This document shows, in pieces, positions 24,801 through 31,852 of a stretch of 35,506 nt of DNA. A program made the translations under genes and the position numbers. This DNA is from Planctomyces sp. GTDB taxonomy: Bacteria > Planctomycetota > Planctomycetia > Planctomycetales > Planctomycetaceae. The stretch is from NCBI GenBank assembly GCA_016795105.1, contig JAEUIH010000077.1, positions 1 to 35,506 of the forward strand, read 5' to 3'. Below the pieces are notes generated by a model. It made no database searches, was not told where the DNA came from, and worked only from the letters and a program-made list of their open reading frames with translations. The number at the start of each line of letters is the position of its first letter. Positions within the stretch are counted from its first letter, which is position 1.

Positions 24801-26462
24801 TTAAGTGACCGTGAAGTTTACTGCAATGCTCCAGACACTGAATTGACCGCTGCCTGAAACTGCTCGGACCCATGATCGATAGTTCCCGGCAGCCAGATTT
24901 GCAGCTGGGGTGAACGAAGTGGTGACGATGTTGGTTTGGTTGATCACAGTTGAGGGCACGTCGATACGACTGACCCAGAGTTCATAACGAATTGCACCGT
25001 CGACGGGTTTCCATGTGAACGTCGGAGTGCGATCGGCTGTGGATCCGGTCGGAGAAAGGACTGAGGTTCTGCCGCCAACAAAAAAGTCTGCGGCCGGAGA
25101 CCAGAGGGATAAGACGTTTTGGGCGCTTCTGGCTCTGACCCACCACCGGTATGGGCCGTCAGCGAGATTGACGGAGGGAGTAAACGTGTTGGAAGACACG
25201 TTCTGATTGATGAACGTAATTCCGGTGGTTTGATTTCGAACCTGTAGATCGTAGCTAACAGCTCCAGCGACGGTGCTCCATGTGAGAGTGGGTGTTTGAT
25301 CGAACGTTGGATTGATCCCGTTTGTCGGAACTGGGGCGAGGGCAACCTGAAAATCGATCGCAGGGGACCAAAGTTCCGTTGTGGAGTTGTAGACGGCCTG
25401 AACCCAGGCCCTGTAGAGACCCAAAGGCAGATCGGACGTTGGAGTAAAGGAAGTCGTTGGGATATTCTCCTGATAGATTACCTTTCCCTGTCCGGTTGAG
25501 AGATTCGAGATCCAGATCTTATATGACGTGGCGCCGGGGACAGCATTCCATGCAACAGTTGGCCGCGCCGAGTTCTGCAGCTTTGGCATCGGCACGAATG
25601 ATGACCTTGCAATTGTGCTGAACGTGCGGACTGGTGACCAGATGGACTTTATGTTTCCGGGGCTGACGGAACGCATCCAGACACTGTAATTGCCAAGAGG
25701 GAAATCGACATTTGGAGTCACTGAAGTGCCTGTGACAGGCATTTCCAGAAAACGATATTTTTCGGCGCTGCTGACAAACAACTCGTAGGAAGTTGCTCCC
25801 GTTGCCTGGTCCCATTCGAACGAAACCCGGTACGTTCCTGTGACGTCCACGAACCGAGGCTCACCGAACGCGGGCATCGTGATGACGGGCGGGCCGGTGA
25901 CGATTTCAACTTTGTAGTCCTCGACTTCACCATCCGACGCCAGACCGGTTGGCGACAGGCCGCCTGTGGAACTCAGGCGAAATCGGGCGAACGTTGTCCC
26001 GATTACAGAGTCATTCGGGATGCTGAAGAACAGGGTCGTCTGTCCATTGGTCACCTCGACGCTGTTCAGAAACTTTTCTCCGGGGTCTGTCCAGTCTCCA
26101 TCTGCATTAAAGTCGATCCATGCATCAACACGCGATCCCGGCGTGACGTTGGCAGCCGTTACCACGACTTTTGCATCATTTTTGCCGGGGTAAAGAAGTG
26201 AGAAGCTGATACCGTCATCATCTGAACCTTCAGCGTCTGCAGCTGCAGAAGGAGCTCCGTCAGATTCCGCGTCGATTGCAGCACCCAGTTTACCGGCTCC
26301 CACCACGTGACGAGCTCCGTTGTCGGCCAGCGATACCGGGTACGGCGCAGGAGCATCCCCAAAATCACTTGCGAGGAGTAAGCGTTCTTCACAAAGCTCC
26401 GCCATGGCAATATCACATTGTTGAGGCGGGCTGAAGCGTCTGCGATTTTTGCGGCGACCCAT
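24801..26462 (-). CDS. GEVED-domain surface protein with four FN3-like repeats
   Basis: The N-terminus is basic (MGRRKNRRRF) and followed by CEERLLLASDFGDAP, a LEPR-XLL-like motif that marks many exported planctomycete giants. A GEVED domain (about 35-190) ends in its namesake DGEVEDYKVEI and contains the calcium-type WIDFNADGDWTDPGE. Then come four repeats of about 90 residues (about 195-553), each with the pattern PT(F/L)TW..V.GA..Y.LWV...SFTP..L..G.YR.WVRA, a fibronectin III-like sandwich. It is probably secreted or cell-surface bound and involved in adhesion or in a matrix. ATG 26462 has AGGAG eight bases upstream. It is much shorter than typical members, which often exceed 1000 residues. 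Confidence 0.85.
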   Translation of the reverse strand: MGRRKNRRRFSPPQQCDIAMAELCEERLLLASDFGDAPAPYPVSLADNGARHVVGAGKLGAAIDAESDGAPSAAADAEGSDDDGISFSLLYPGKNDAKVVVTAANVTPGSRVDAWIDFNADGDWTDPGEKFLNSVEVTNGQTTLFFSIPNDSVIGTTFARFRLSSTGGLSPTGLASDGEVEDYKVEIVTGPPVITMPAFGEPRFVDVTGTYRVSFEWDQATGATSYELFVSSAEKYRFLEMPVTGTSVTPNVDFPLGNYSVWMRSVSPGNIKSIWSPVRTFSTIARSSFVPMPKLQNSARPTVAWNAVPGATSYKIWISNLSTGQGKVIYQENIPTTSFTPTSDLPLGLYRAWVQAVYNSTTELWSPAIDFQVALAPVPTNGINPTFDQTPTLTWSTVAGAVSYDLQVRNQTTGITFINQNVSSNTFTPSVNLADGPYRWWVRARSAQNVLSLWSPAADFFVGGRTSVLSPTGSTADRTPTFTWKPVDGAIRYELWVSRIDVPSTVINQTNIVTTSFTPAANLAAGNYRSWVRAVSGSGQFSVWSIAVNFTVT

Positions 26463-26794
26463 TGTCGGGCTCCTGGGATTTCTTGTGAGTTCGTCGAGCG
26501 AGCCACAACTTTATGGGATACTCCGCGTGTCTGCCATATGAATGTCTCCGGTGTCTTAGTTTTCGGCAATCAAACGCTTCGCGTTCATCGATCACTCGAG
26601 CGTGGTAATGCTTTCACGCCTGTCGCTGATCAGGTTCCTCTCCTTCCGGAAACGGTCGTGCTGTGACAGAATTTCCTTCACTTCAGCAGGATTGAAATGC
26701 CGTTCACGACTTGCTGTGATGTGCGTCACCGGCAGATGCATTCGCGAGGGACACTGTCTTCTTGTACTTCGTGACTGACAAATGCTGGTTCCTG
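26463..26794. other. Divergent intergenic region, 332 bp
   Basis: Lies between the GEVED gene (minus) and the SMI1/KNR4 gene (plus). I see no repeat, strong hairpin or convincing promoter; both promoters should be here. Confidence 0.4.
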
Positions 26795-27568
26795 ATGTCC
26801 TTTGCCATTTGTGCCGGGAGAATCATCATCGACGTTCTGAATCTGTTGGACCAGCTTGAAACACTGCGGCGGCTCGATCCGAAGTATCGTGTTTTCGGAG
26901 CGTCAAGACATCGTTATCAACTGAATGCGCCGACCTGCCCGAAGGTATTGGCGGAGTTTGAGGTTCGGCATTCTGTCAGCCTGCCGTCTGATTATTGTAC
27001 GTACATGACGCAGGTCTCAAATGGTGGCGCGGGTCCCAACTATGGCCTGATTGAAATTGAACGGGCGGCCCTGGGGCATATCCCGTCACTGCCCTTCCCT
27101 GTTCACGAAGTCGATAATACGCCGGATGGTTCGATTTTCGAAGGCAACAGAATTCCCGGAGCGATCTGGCTTTCAGACAACGGATGCTGTACGTTTGATA
27201 TTCTTGTCGTCAAAGGGAGGCACGCCGGAAGCGTCTGGACGGTTCTGGAGAATGACCACGGCCATTGCTGTCAGTCATTCCATGCCTGGTATTGCGGATG
27301 GCTGAAGTCAGCGATTCGGACCCTTGAACGAGAACCATTCCTGTCAACGTTGCGCCCCGGAATGCACATCGATGAGATTCGGGCCGTTTTCGGTGACGAA
27401 ATCGTGCCGGTTGCGGACAATGAGAAATCCGTTGGTTACATTGTCGCGTTCTGCGACTGCAATGCAGTGTTTCGCTTCAATTCAAACGATCAACTGCTGG
27501 GCGTCAAACACCACGCACACGTGATTTGTCCGAGTATGAATTCATTTAAAGGAACGCAACCGTGTTGA
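26795..27568 (+). CDS. SMI1/KNR4 (SUKH) family protein
   Basis: The diagnostic segment is VRHSVSLPSDYCTYMTQVSNGGAGPNYGLIEI (about residues 60-90), with the family pattern LP.DY...L...NGG.GP.YGL. A downstream acidic and aromatic region has ILVVKG...GSVWTVLEN. The C-terminal 70 residues (RPGMHIDEIRAVFGDE) look like a separate small domain. SUKH proteins are often immunity proteins against contact-dependent or polymorphic toxins, but many are stand-alone; no toxin gene is adjacent, so that role is not supported here. Start ATG 26795 is preferred over TTG 26762. Its stop overlaps the next gene's start by 7 bp. Confidence 0.75.
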   Translation: MSFAICAGRIIIDVLNLLDQLETLRRLDPKYRVFGASRHRYQLNAPTCPKVLAEFEVRHSVSLPSDYCTYMTQVSNGGAGPNYGLIEIERAALGHIPSLPFPVHEVDNTPDGSIFEGNRIPGAIWLSDNGCCTFDILVVKGRHAGSVWTVLENDHGHCCQSFHAWYCGWLKSAIRTLEREPFLSTLRPGMHIDEIRAVFGDEIVPVADNEKSVGYIVAFCDCNAVFRFNSNDQLLGVKHHAHVICPSMNSFKGTQPC

Positions 27569-27729
27569 AGACAATCCCGGCAGTTATGTTGTTTGGTATT
27601 TTGCTTGTTGGCTGTGATTCAGCTGTGAGGCGGGAACAGGCTGAACAGGCTCGGAGAGAGGCGCAGAGTGCCGAACTCAAAGAGTTGGGCAATTCAATGC
27701 ACGAAAGTGGTGAACAAGCTCAGAAGTGA
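27562..27729 (+). CDS. Very small lipoprotein (55 aa)
   Basis: GTG 27562 opens a 55-codon frame overlapping the end of the SMI1/KNR4 gene by 7 bp, with GGAACG about 6 bases upstream. The translation begins MLKTIPAVMLFGILLVGC, a short signal peptide with lipobox LVGC, so Cys18 would be lipidated. The mature part (DSAVRREQAEQARREAQ...) is a charged helix of 37 residues, typical of small helical lipoproteins. No family is recognised. It is small enough to be missed by automatic calling. Translational coupling to the upstream gene is likely. Confidence 0.65.
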   Translation: MLKTIPAVMLFGILLVGCDSAVRREQAEQARREAQSAELKELGNSMHESGEQAQK

Positions 27730-27742
27730 TGCCGTTCCGTAT

Positions 27743-28017
27743 GTAGCTTGGGCATTCCTGCCCGAGCCGTCCCCGCGCCACTGCAGTGATCGAACCAGTG
27801 CGTGGACAAGTCGTAGCTTGGGCATTCCTGCCCGAGCCGTCCCCGCGCCGCTGCAGTGATCGAACCAGTGCGTGGACAAGTCGTAGCTTGGGCATTCCTG
27901 GCCGAGCCGTCCCCGCGCCACTGCAGTGATCGAACCAGTGCGTGGACAAGTCGTAGCTTGGGCATTCCTGCCCGAGCCGTCCCCGCGCCGCTGCAGTGAT
28001 CGAACCAGTGCGTGGAC
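27743..28017. repeat. Four tandem 70-bp repeats headed by a REP-like palindrome
   Basis: Units start at 27743, 27813, 27883 and 27953, each beginning GTAGCTTGGGCATTCC; the last is cut at 28017. The first third is a hairpin (GGGCA-TTCC-TGCCC) with the GTAG head of a REP, followed by GAGCCGTCCCCGCGCC and a spacer ending GTGCGTGGACAAGTC. The units differ at only one or two bases. Because 70 is not a multiple of three, long frames through the array are accidental. Confidence 0.93.
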
Positions 28018-28071
28018 GGGCAGGAATGCCCATCCTACATTTGTGGTGACGGGCAGGAATGCCCATCCTAC
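28013..28071 (-). repeat. Two REP family C units, 33 bp apart
   Basis: On the minus strand both units start GTAGGATGGGCATTCC and end TGCCCGTC (28038-28015 and 28071-28048). They close the 70-bp array with opposite orientation, and share its GGGCATTCCTGCCC core. The outermost GTAG (28071-28068) carries the TAG stop codon of the DUF4345-like gene. Confidence 0.85.
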
Positions 28072-28445
28072 ATTTTTCTGAGATAGAGAGCGGAGAGGAA
28101 GATGAGCCATTCGTTGGCTGCGAGGACCAGTGTGGTGATTGCCACGTGATGGTCTTGTAGCAGGCTGATACTTCGAAAGAGGACGAGGCAGCCGTGAACC
28201 AGGACACATGCGTCAAGAACGGCCGGCAATGAGGAGCGATTTCGGAGTGGCATCAGGAAGACAAGGCCGAAGCCGAGTTCCATTCCTCCGTAGACAGTCA
28301 GGAACTCAGAGCGACCTCCGGCATTGATCAGTTGAAAGCCGACTGCCTGCGATGTTGATTCCGGGAGGAACGAGCACCAGAGGGCAAGCAGGATGTAGGC
28401 GAGTCCAACTACGGACACATAGACCAATCGAACTCGCATACCCAT
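28068..28445 (-). CDS. DUF4345-like membrane protein (125 aa)
   Basis: Four membrane helices occupy nearly the whole protein (about 5-27, 45-65, 72-95 and 100-122). The YGGMELGFGLVFLM segment and the spacing of the helices resemble DUF4345. No function is known for that family. The frame is open upstream to 28586, but that part contains a terminator for the preceding gene, so I start at ATG 28445, which has AGGGA about 9 bases upstream. The last codon is followed by TAG lying within a REP head, and the sequence beyond is repeat DNA. Confidence 0.7.
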   Translation of the reverse strand: MGMRVRLVYVSVVGLAYILLALWCSFLPESTSQAVGFQLINAGGRSEFLTVYGGMELGFGLVFLMPLRNRSSLPAVLDACVLVHGCLVLFRSISLLQDHHVAITTLVLAANEWLIFLSALYLRKM

Positions 28446-28476
28446 TTTCAGTGTTCCCTGAATCTCCAGGATCGCC

Positions 28477-28516
28477 AAAAAAAAGACTCGGTCGCCTGGG
28501 TCAGGCGGTCCGAGTC
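28477..28516 (-). terminator. Intrinsic terminator of the STAS gene
   Basis: On the minus strand a 14-15-bp stem (GACTCGGACCGCCTG pairing with CAGGCGACCGAGTC, one bulge) is followed by eight Ts (28484-28477). It lies 67 bp after the STAS gene stop and separates it from the DUF4345-like gene. Confidence 0.9.
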
Positions 28517-28582
28517 GATTGTAGATGCAGATAGGCCGAATGCGAGGAGTCGATTTTCCGCTGAAATGGAACGTACGAGCGT

Positions 28583-29068
28583 TCAAGAGGGAGTCTTGAG
28601 TCTTTCTGGGGCTCGAATCCCATATCGGATCGATTTGATTTCATCGTCATCTTCGTCGACTTCAACGTCGTCCGTCATGAAGACGCGTTTGTGGTATTCG
28701 ACCTGTTCGCCGGGCGAGTTTCCTCGGACAGCTTCGTCGGAGAGGAGAAAAGTGCGGCCCTCTTCGAGGGCAAAGAACATTCGAAACCAGAGCATTTGCT
28801 CGACATTTGCCTGAGGTGAAAGCAGGCGGATTTTCAGTCCGGCTTCATACCACTCAAACAACATGCCGAAGAAGCCACTGGGAATATACTTGACGCTGGT
28901 GAGATCCACGGCCAGTGAACGGTAGCCATCATTTTCAATGAGGGCCGTCATTGCTTCCCGAAGGAGAGCCAGATCGGCACCATCCCAAATCTCCATGTCG
29001 TCGAGTGACACGATCGCGAGTTCGTTTTCAATTCGAATACTCAAACGCTGTCGTTTTCTGGAACTCAT
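28583..29068 (-). CDS. STAS-domain (anti-sigma factor antagonist-like) protein
   Basis: Residues about 8-105 match the STAS fold: RIENELAIVSLDDMEIWDGADLALLREAMTALI, then LAVDLTSVKYIPSGFFGML, where classic members have a phosphorylatable Ser in DSSGL. Here the loop reads IPSGFFG, keeping one Ser. An acidic tail (DDVEVDEDDDEIKS) follows. Such proteins release sigma factors or act in other switch modules, but no kinase or sigma factor is adjacent. Start ATG 29068 has AAGGA five to six bases upstream; the longer frame to 29284 looks non-coding. It is divergent from sufR and shares its control region. Confidence 0.75.
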   Translation of the reverse strand: MSSRKRQRLSIRIENELAIVSLDDMEIWDGADLALLREAMTALIENDGYRSLAVDLTSVKYIPSGFFGMLFEWYEAGLKIRLLSPQANVEQMLWFRMFFALEEGRTFLLSDEAVRGNSPGEQVEYHKRVFMTDDVEVDEDDDEIKSIRYGIRAPERLKTPS

Positions 29069-29317
29069 TGAAATCCTTGTCCTTGGCAAAAGGTTGGCTC
29101 GTTGCTTCTTTGCAATGAGGGGGTGAATCCATACCTTTGCAAAATACGATCCGATGTTAAGACGAATTGGCACCGGGATTCCAAACGTGACTCTAAGGCC
29201 TTTTCCTGTATAGAGTTGCGGCGTTTTGAATAATATTTTCCGCAGTTCCCGAGCTGCATCATTCGTGTAGGAACAACGCAACAATCGGTGAAAACATGAT
29301 TCGAAAAAGCATCACTT

Positions 29318-29332
29318 TGAGATCAGATCTCA
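29318..29332. promoter_or_regulatory. Perfect palindrome TGAGATC-A-GATCTCA
   Basis: A 7+1+7 palindrome next to a minus-strand TATAAT (29337-29332), which could be the -10 box of the STAS gene. It would then overlap the transcription start and could be an operator. No matching -35 box with normal spacing was found. Confidence 0.45.
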
Positions 29333-29342
29333 TTATAAACCA

Positions 29343-29366
29343 TTTTGGCACCTGAAATTGCCAAAA
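29343..29366. promoter_or_regulatory. Candidate operator upstream of sufR
   Basis: TTTTGGCA-N8-TGCCAAAA is a perfect 8+8 inverted repeat. Its right arm overlaps the -35 box of the putative sufR promoter, the usual place for a repressor site. SufR autoregulation is known in cyanobacteria, with a different reported core (CAAC-N6-GTTG). Confidence 0.5.
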
Positions 29367-29385
29367 AGAATTCGCTGAGTATCAT
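29358..29385 (+). promoter_or_regulatory. Putative sufR promoter
   Basis: TTGCCA (29358-29363) and TATCAT (29380-29385) are separated by 16 bp, close to the sigma-70 consensus. Start of transcription would be near 29392, about 40 nt before the sufR ATG. Confidence 0.5.
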
Positions 29386-29431
29386 GCTTCTGTGGACTGT
29401 GTTGTGATTCTTTTTCTCAGGCAGATGTCAG

Positions 29432-30067
29432 ATGAATTCCGCTTTGGATCATCGGGATCGAGAAATACTGGAGCATTTGCATCGGATGTCCGGTGCTGAT
29501 GTGCAGGAACTCTGCGATCTGCTTGGGGTGACACGCAACGCGATCCGACAGCGGATTAGTCGGCTGGAATCGACCGGGTTAATTGCATCGGAGTTGAGAA
29601 ATCAGCTTCGAGGTCGGCCGAGGAATCTGTACCGAGTGACGGCCGAGGGATTGCATGCTCTTGGAGAGAACTATCGGGAGTTGGCGGTCGTTTTGTGGGA
29701 GGCCATTGTGTCGTTCGGCGATTCCGAGGTTCGGGAAGCTTTGATGAAGCGGGTGCAGGATTCGCTTGCAGAGCGATTTCGGCGTCAGCTTGCAGGCTGT
29801 GGTTCCGTGGAAGAGCGAATGGGGCAGTTGGCGGGTGAGATGAAGGCCAGTGGGTTCAATCTGGTGAGTGAATCCAGTGATGGTTTGCACATTTTGCGTG
29901 AAACAAGTTGTCCGTTTCCGATGCTGGCAGAAATGGGTGACGCCATTTGTCAGGTTGAGCGGCAGGTATTGGAGCAGGTTTTAGGGGCTCCGGTGGAGTT
30001 TGGGAATCGTTGTCGAGACGGTCATCCCTGTTGTGAATTTCATGTGAAAACAGAGAAAGTTCTCTGA
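29432..30067 (+). CDS. sufR: SufR-type iron-sulfur regulator
   Basis: A DNA-binding winged helix spans residues about 8-72 (QELCDLLGVTRNAIRQRISRLESTGLI, then wing GRPRNLYRVT). The C-terminal part has four cysteine positions that could hold a Fe-S cluster: Cys160 (SCPFP), Cys173 (12 residues later, as in cyanobacterial SufR), Cys194 and Cys200/201 (CRDGHPCCEF). It is the first gene before sufCBD on the same strand, so it probably represses or tunes the cluster in response to Fe-S status. Distinction from other DeoR/ArsR-like regulators rests on the C-terminal cysteines and the neighbourhood. Confidence 0.85.
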   Translation: MNSALDHRDREILEHLHRMSGADVQELCDLLGVTRNAIRQRISRLESTGLIASELRNQLRGRPRNLYRVTAEGLHALGENYRELAVVLWEAIVSFGDSEVREALMKRVQDSLAERFRRQLAGCGSVEERMGQLAGEMKASGFNLVSESSDGLHILRETSCPFPMLAEMGDAICQVERQVLEQVLGAPVEFGNRCRDGHPCCEFHVKTEKVL

Positions 30068-30181
30068 GGGATTGAAACCGGGAATGGTGCTGTTAGAGTC
30101 CTGACTGCACTTCCTGCGTAAGTGGCATTCGCAGGGTTCAGTCAGTGCTGTTTCAGACAGGTTTTTGAGGGTTCGAGCGAC

Positions 30182-30718
30182 ATGACATGGATTGAAGGTC
30201 GATTCGAGGAAAATGTCATTACAACGACTGTTGAGCAGGCGTTGAACTGGGGACAGCAGTCCAGTATCTGGCCGATGACATTTGGTTTGGCATGCTGTGC
30301 GATCGAGATGATGGCGACAGGTGCCAGCAAGTATGACATTGACCGGTTTGGTGCTGGTGCGTTCCGGGCAACTCCTCGGCAGGCGGATCTGATGATTGTT
30401 GCGGGAACTGTTACGTTCAAGATGGCGAGTCGAGTTCGTCGTCTTTACGAGCAGATGCCTGACCCGAAGTATGTAATTGCGATGGGTGCCTGCACTGTCG
30501 GTGGAGGTCCTTATTTCAAGCACGGATACCACGTGGTTAAGGGTGTGGATCTGGTGGTGCCGGTGGACGTCTATGTTCCCGGATGTCCCCCGCGTCCTGA
30601 GGCCCTTCTCGAGGGGCTGATGCGAATTCAGGACAAGATTAAAGCACGTCGGCTGACTCGGGGAGAAGCATCTCTTCCGGTTCCGCACCACTCTGGTTAT
30701 TCGGCCCTGAACGTATGA
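30182..30718 (+). CDS. nuoB: NADH-quinone oxidoreductase subunit B, stand-alone
   Basis: NuoB holds the N2 cluster of complex I, the last redox centre before quinone. All four ligand cysteines are present: Cys38 and Cys39 (LACCAIEMM), Cys104 ([11 protein letters not shown]) and Cys135 ([14 protein letters not shown]). With ATG 30182 the protein is 178 aa, a normal length, starting [10 protein letters not shown] as in related sequences. No nuoA or nuoC flanks it: sufR lies 114 bp upstream and sufC 236 bp downstream. It is probably co-expressed with Fe-S assembly, or a relocated complex I subunit. It could alternatively serve a hydrogenase-type complex, but the sequence looks like genuine NuoB. 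Confidence 0.94.
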   Translation: MTWIEGRFEENVITTTVEQALNWGQQSSIWPMTFGLACCAIEMMATGASKYDIDRFGAGAFRATPRQADLMIVAGTVTFKMASRVRRLYEQMPDPKYVIAMGACTVGGGPYFKHGYHVVKGVDLVVPVDVYVPGCPPRPEALLEGLMRIQDKIKARRLTRGEASLPVPHHSGYSALNV

Positions 30719-30954
30719 TATCACCATGATTCGCTTTTAGGGCTGTGTCCGATGATCAGTCGCCTGATGATCCGTCATGGTTGCTGAAGTGTGATCGAAA
30801 ATGTGAGCTCCCGGGAAATGCCACACTCGGGAATGAAGAATTCATTTCAAGACAAACTGACTGAACCCGATAAGAGACTGGACGATAGCCATCCGGCGGT
30901 GACAAGTGTCGCCTCGGTGGGTTGTGTGTGTCCATCGAAGGAAGTGACGATCGA

Positions 30955-31767
30955 ATGAGCAGCGTGTTGAAGATTTCGGATCTGCATGTCTCCGTTGGTG
31001 AGACGCCCATTTTGAAGGGCGTGAACATTGAAATTCGTCAGGGCGAGATCCATGCTCTGATGGGCCCCAACGGTTCTGGCAAGAGTACACTGGCATACGC
31101 GCTTGCGGGCCACCCGAACTATCATGTGACAGACGGATCGATTGAGATCGACGGTGTGAACATCACCGAGATGGAAGCTGACGAGCGAGCACGGCTCGGG
31201 ATGTTTCTGGCCTTCCAGTATCCCGTTGTGATTCCAGGTGTGAAGGTTGCTGACTTTCTTCGTCATGCGATTTCAAACATTCGCAATCCCGAGCGTAAAG
31301 AAGGCGAAGGCCTGATTGGGATGCGGGAGTTCCGCAAGGAAATTCGGGAGCGAATGGACGAACTGGGCATGGATCCGGAGTTTGCTCGCCGATACCTCAA
31401 CGACGGATTTTCCGGCGGCGAGAAGAAGCGGATGGAGATTCTGCAAATGGCGATGCTTCAGCCGCGATTTGCGATTCTGGACGAAACGGACAGTGGACTC
31501 GACAGCGACGCGGTCCGCGTCGTGAGCGAAGGCCTCGCCCGGTTGTCCGGACCACAGATGGGCGTTCTGATTATTACTCATCACGAACGACTTCTCGAAT
31601 TCAATCCTCCACAGTTCACGCATGTGATGCTGGGTGGGCGAATTGTTGAGACCGGTGATGCTTCACTCGCCCATGATCTTCATGCGAATGGTTATGCGAC
31701 TGTTCGACAGCGACACCCCGATGCGGCTGCCGAGAATGCTCGGGCAGAACAACCCACTACGGTCTGA
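30955..31767 (+). CDS. sufC: Fe-S assembly ATPase SufC
   Basis: An ABC-type ATPase of 270 aa that drives conformational change of the SufBCD scaffold in the cytoplasm. Walker A is GPNGSGKS (37-44), the signature is FSGGEKKR (152-159), Walker B is AILDETDSGLD (173-183), and the H-loop is THH (208-210). FAFQYPVVIPG-type residues (here FLAFQYPVVIPG) are typical of SufC. Start ATG 30955 is preferred over ATG 30922 because the family N-terminus (LKISDLHVSV) follows closely. sufB follows after 85 bp. Confidence 0.97.
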   Translation: MSSVLKISDLHVSVGETPILKGVNIEIRQGEIHALMGPNGSGKSTLAYALAGHPNYHVTDGSIEIDGVNITEMEADERARLGMFLAFQYPVVIPGVKVADFLRHAISNIRNPERKEGEGLIGMREFRKEIRERMDELGMDPEFARRYLNDGFSGGEKKRMEILQMAMLQPRFAILDETDSGLDSDAVRVVSEGLARLSGPQMGVLIITHHERLLEFNPPQFTHVMLGGRIVETGDASLAHDLHANGYATVRQRHPDAAAENARAEQPTTV

Positions 31768-31852
31768 GTGCGGGCTGGGTATTGAGCGATTGTTCGATTC
31801 ACAAGTTTGCTGATTCAGCATTCTGATAAGTTAATTTCTGGAGCAGGTTGTC

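Noticed and set aside
26795-27729. Toxin-immunity module built on the SMI1/KNR4 protein
   Set aside because: No polymorphic toxin, secretion marker or second immunity gene is adjacent; only a tiny lipoprotein follows.
27743-28017. CRISPR-like appearance of regular repeats
   Set aside because: The whole 70-bp unit repeats, with no unique spacers, and no cas gene is nearby.
27677-28216. Long minus-strand frames (up to 179 codons) with repeated CPSYDLSTHWFDHC-like segments
   Set aside because: They run through the 70-bp tandem array. Because the period is not a multiple of three, all frames repeat the same translations; no ribosome site or family resemblance.
28446-28586. N-terminal extension of the DUF4345-like gene
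   Set aside because: The stretch contains the intrinsic terminator of the STAS gene; the membrane protein starts naturally at 28445.
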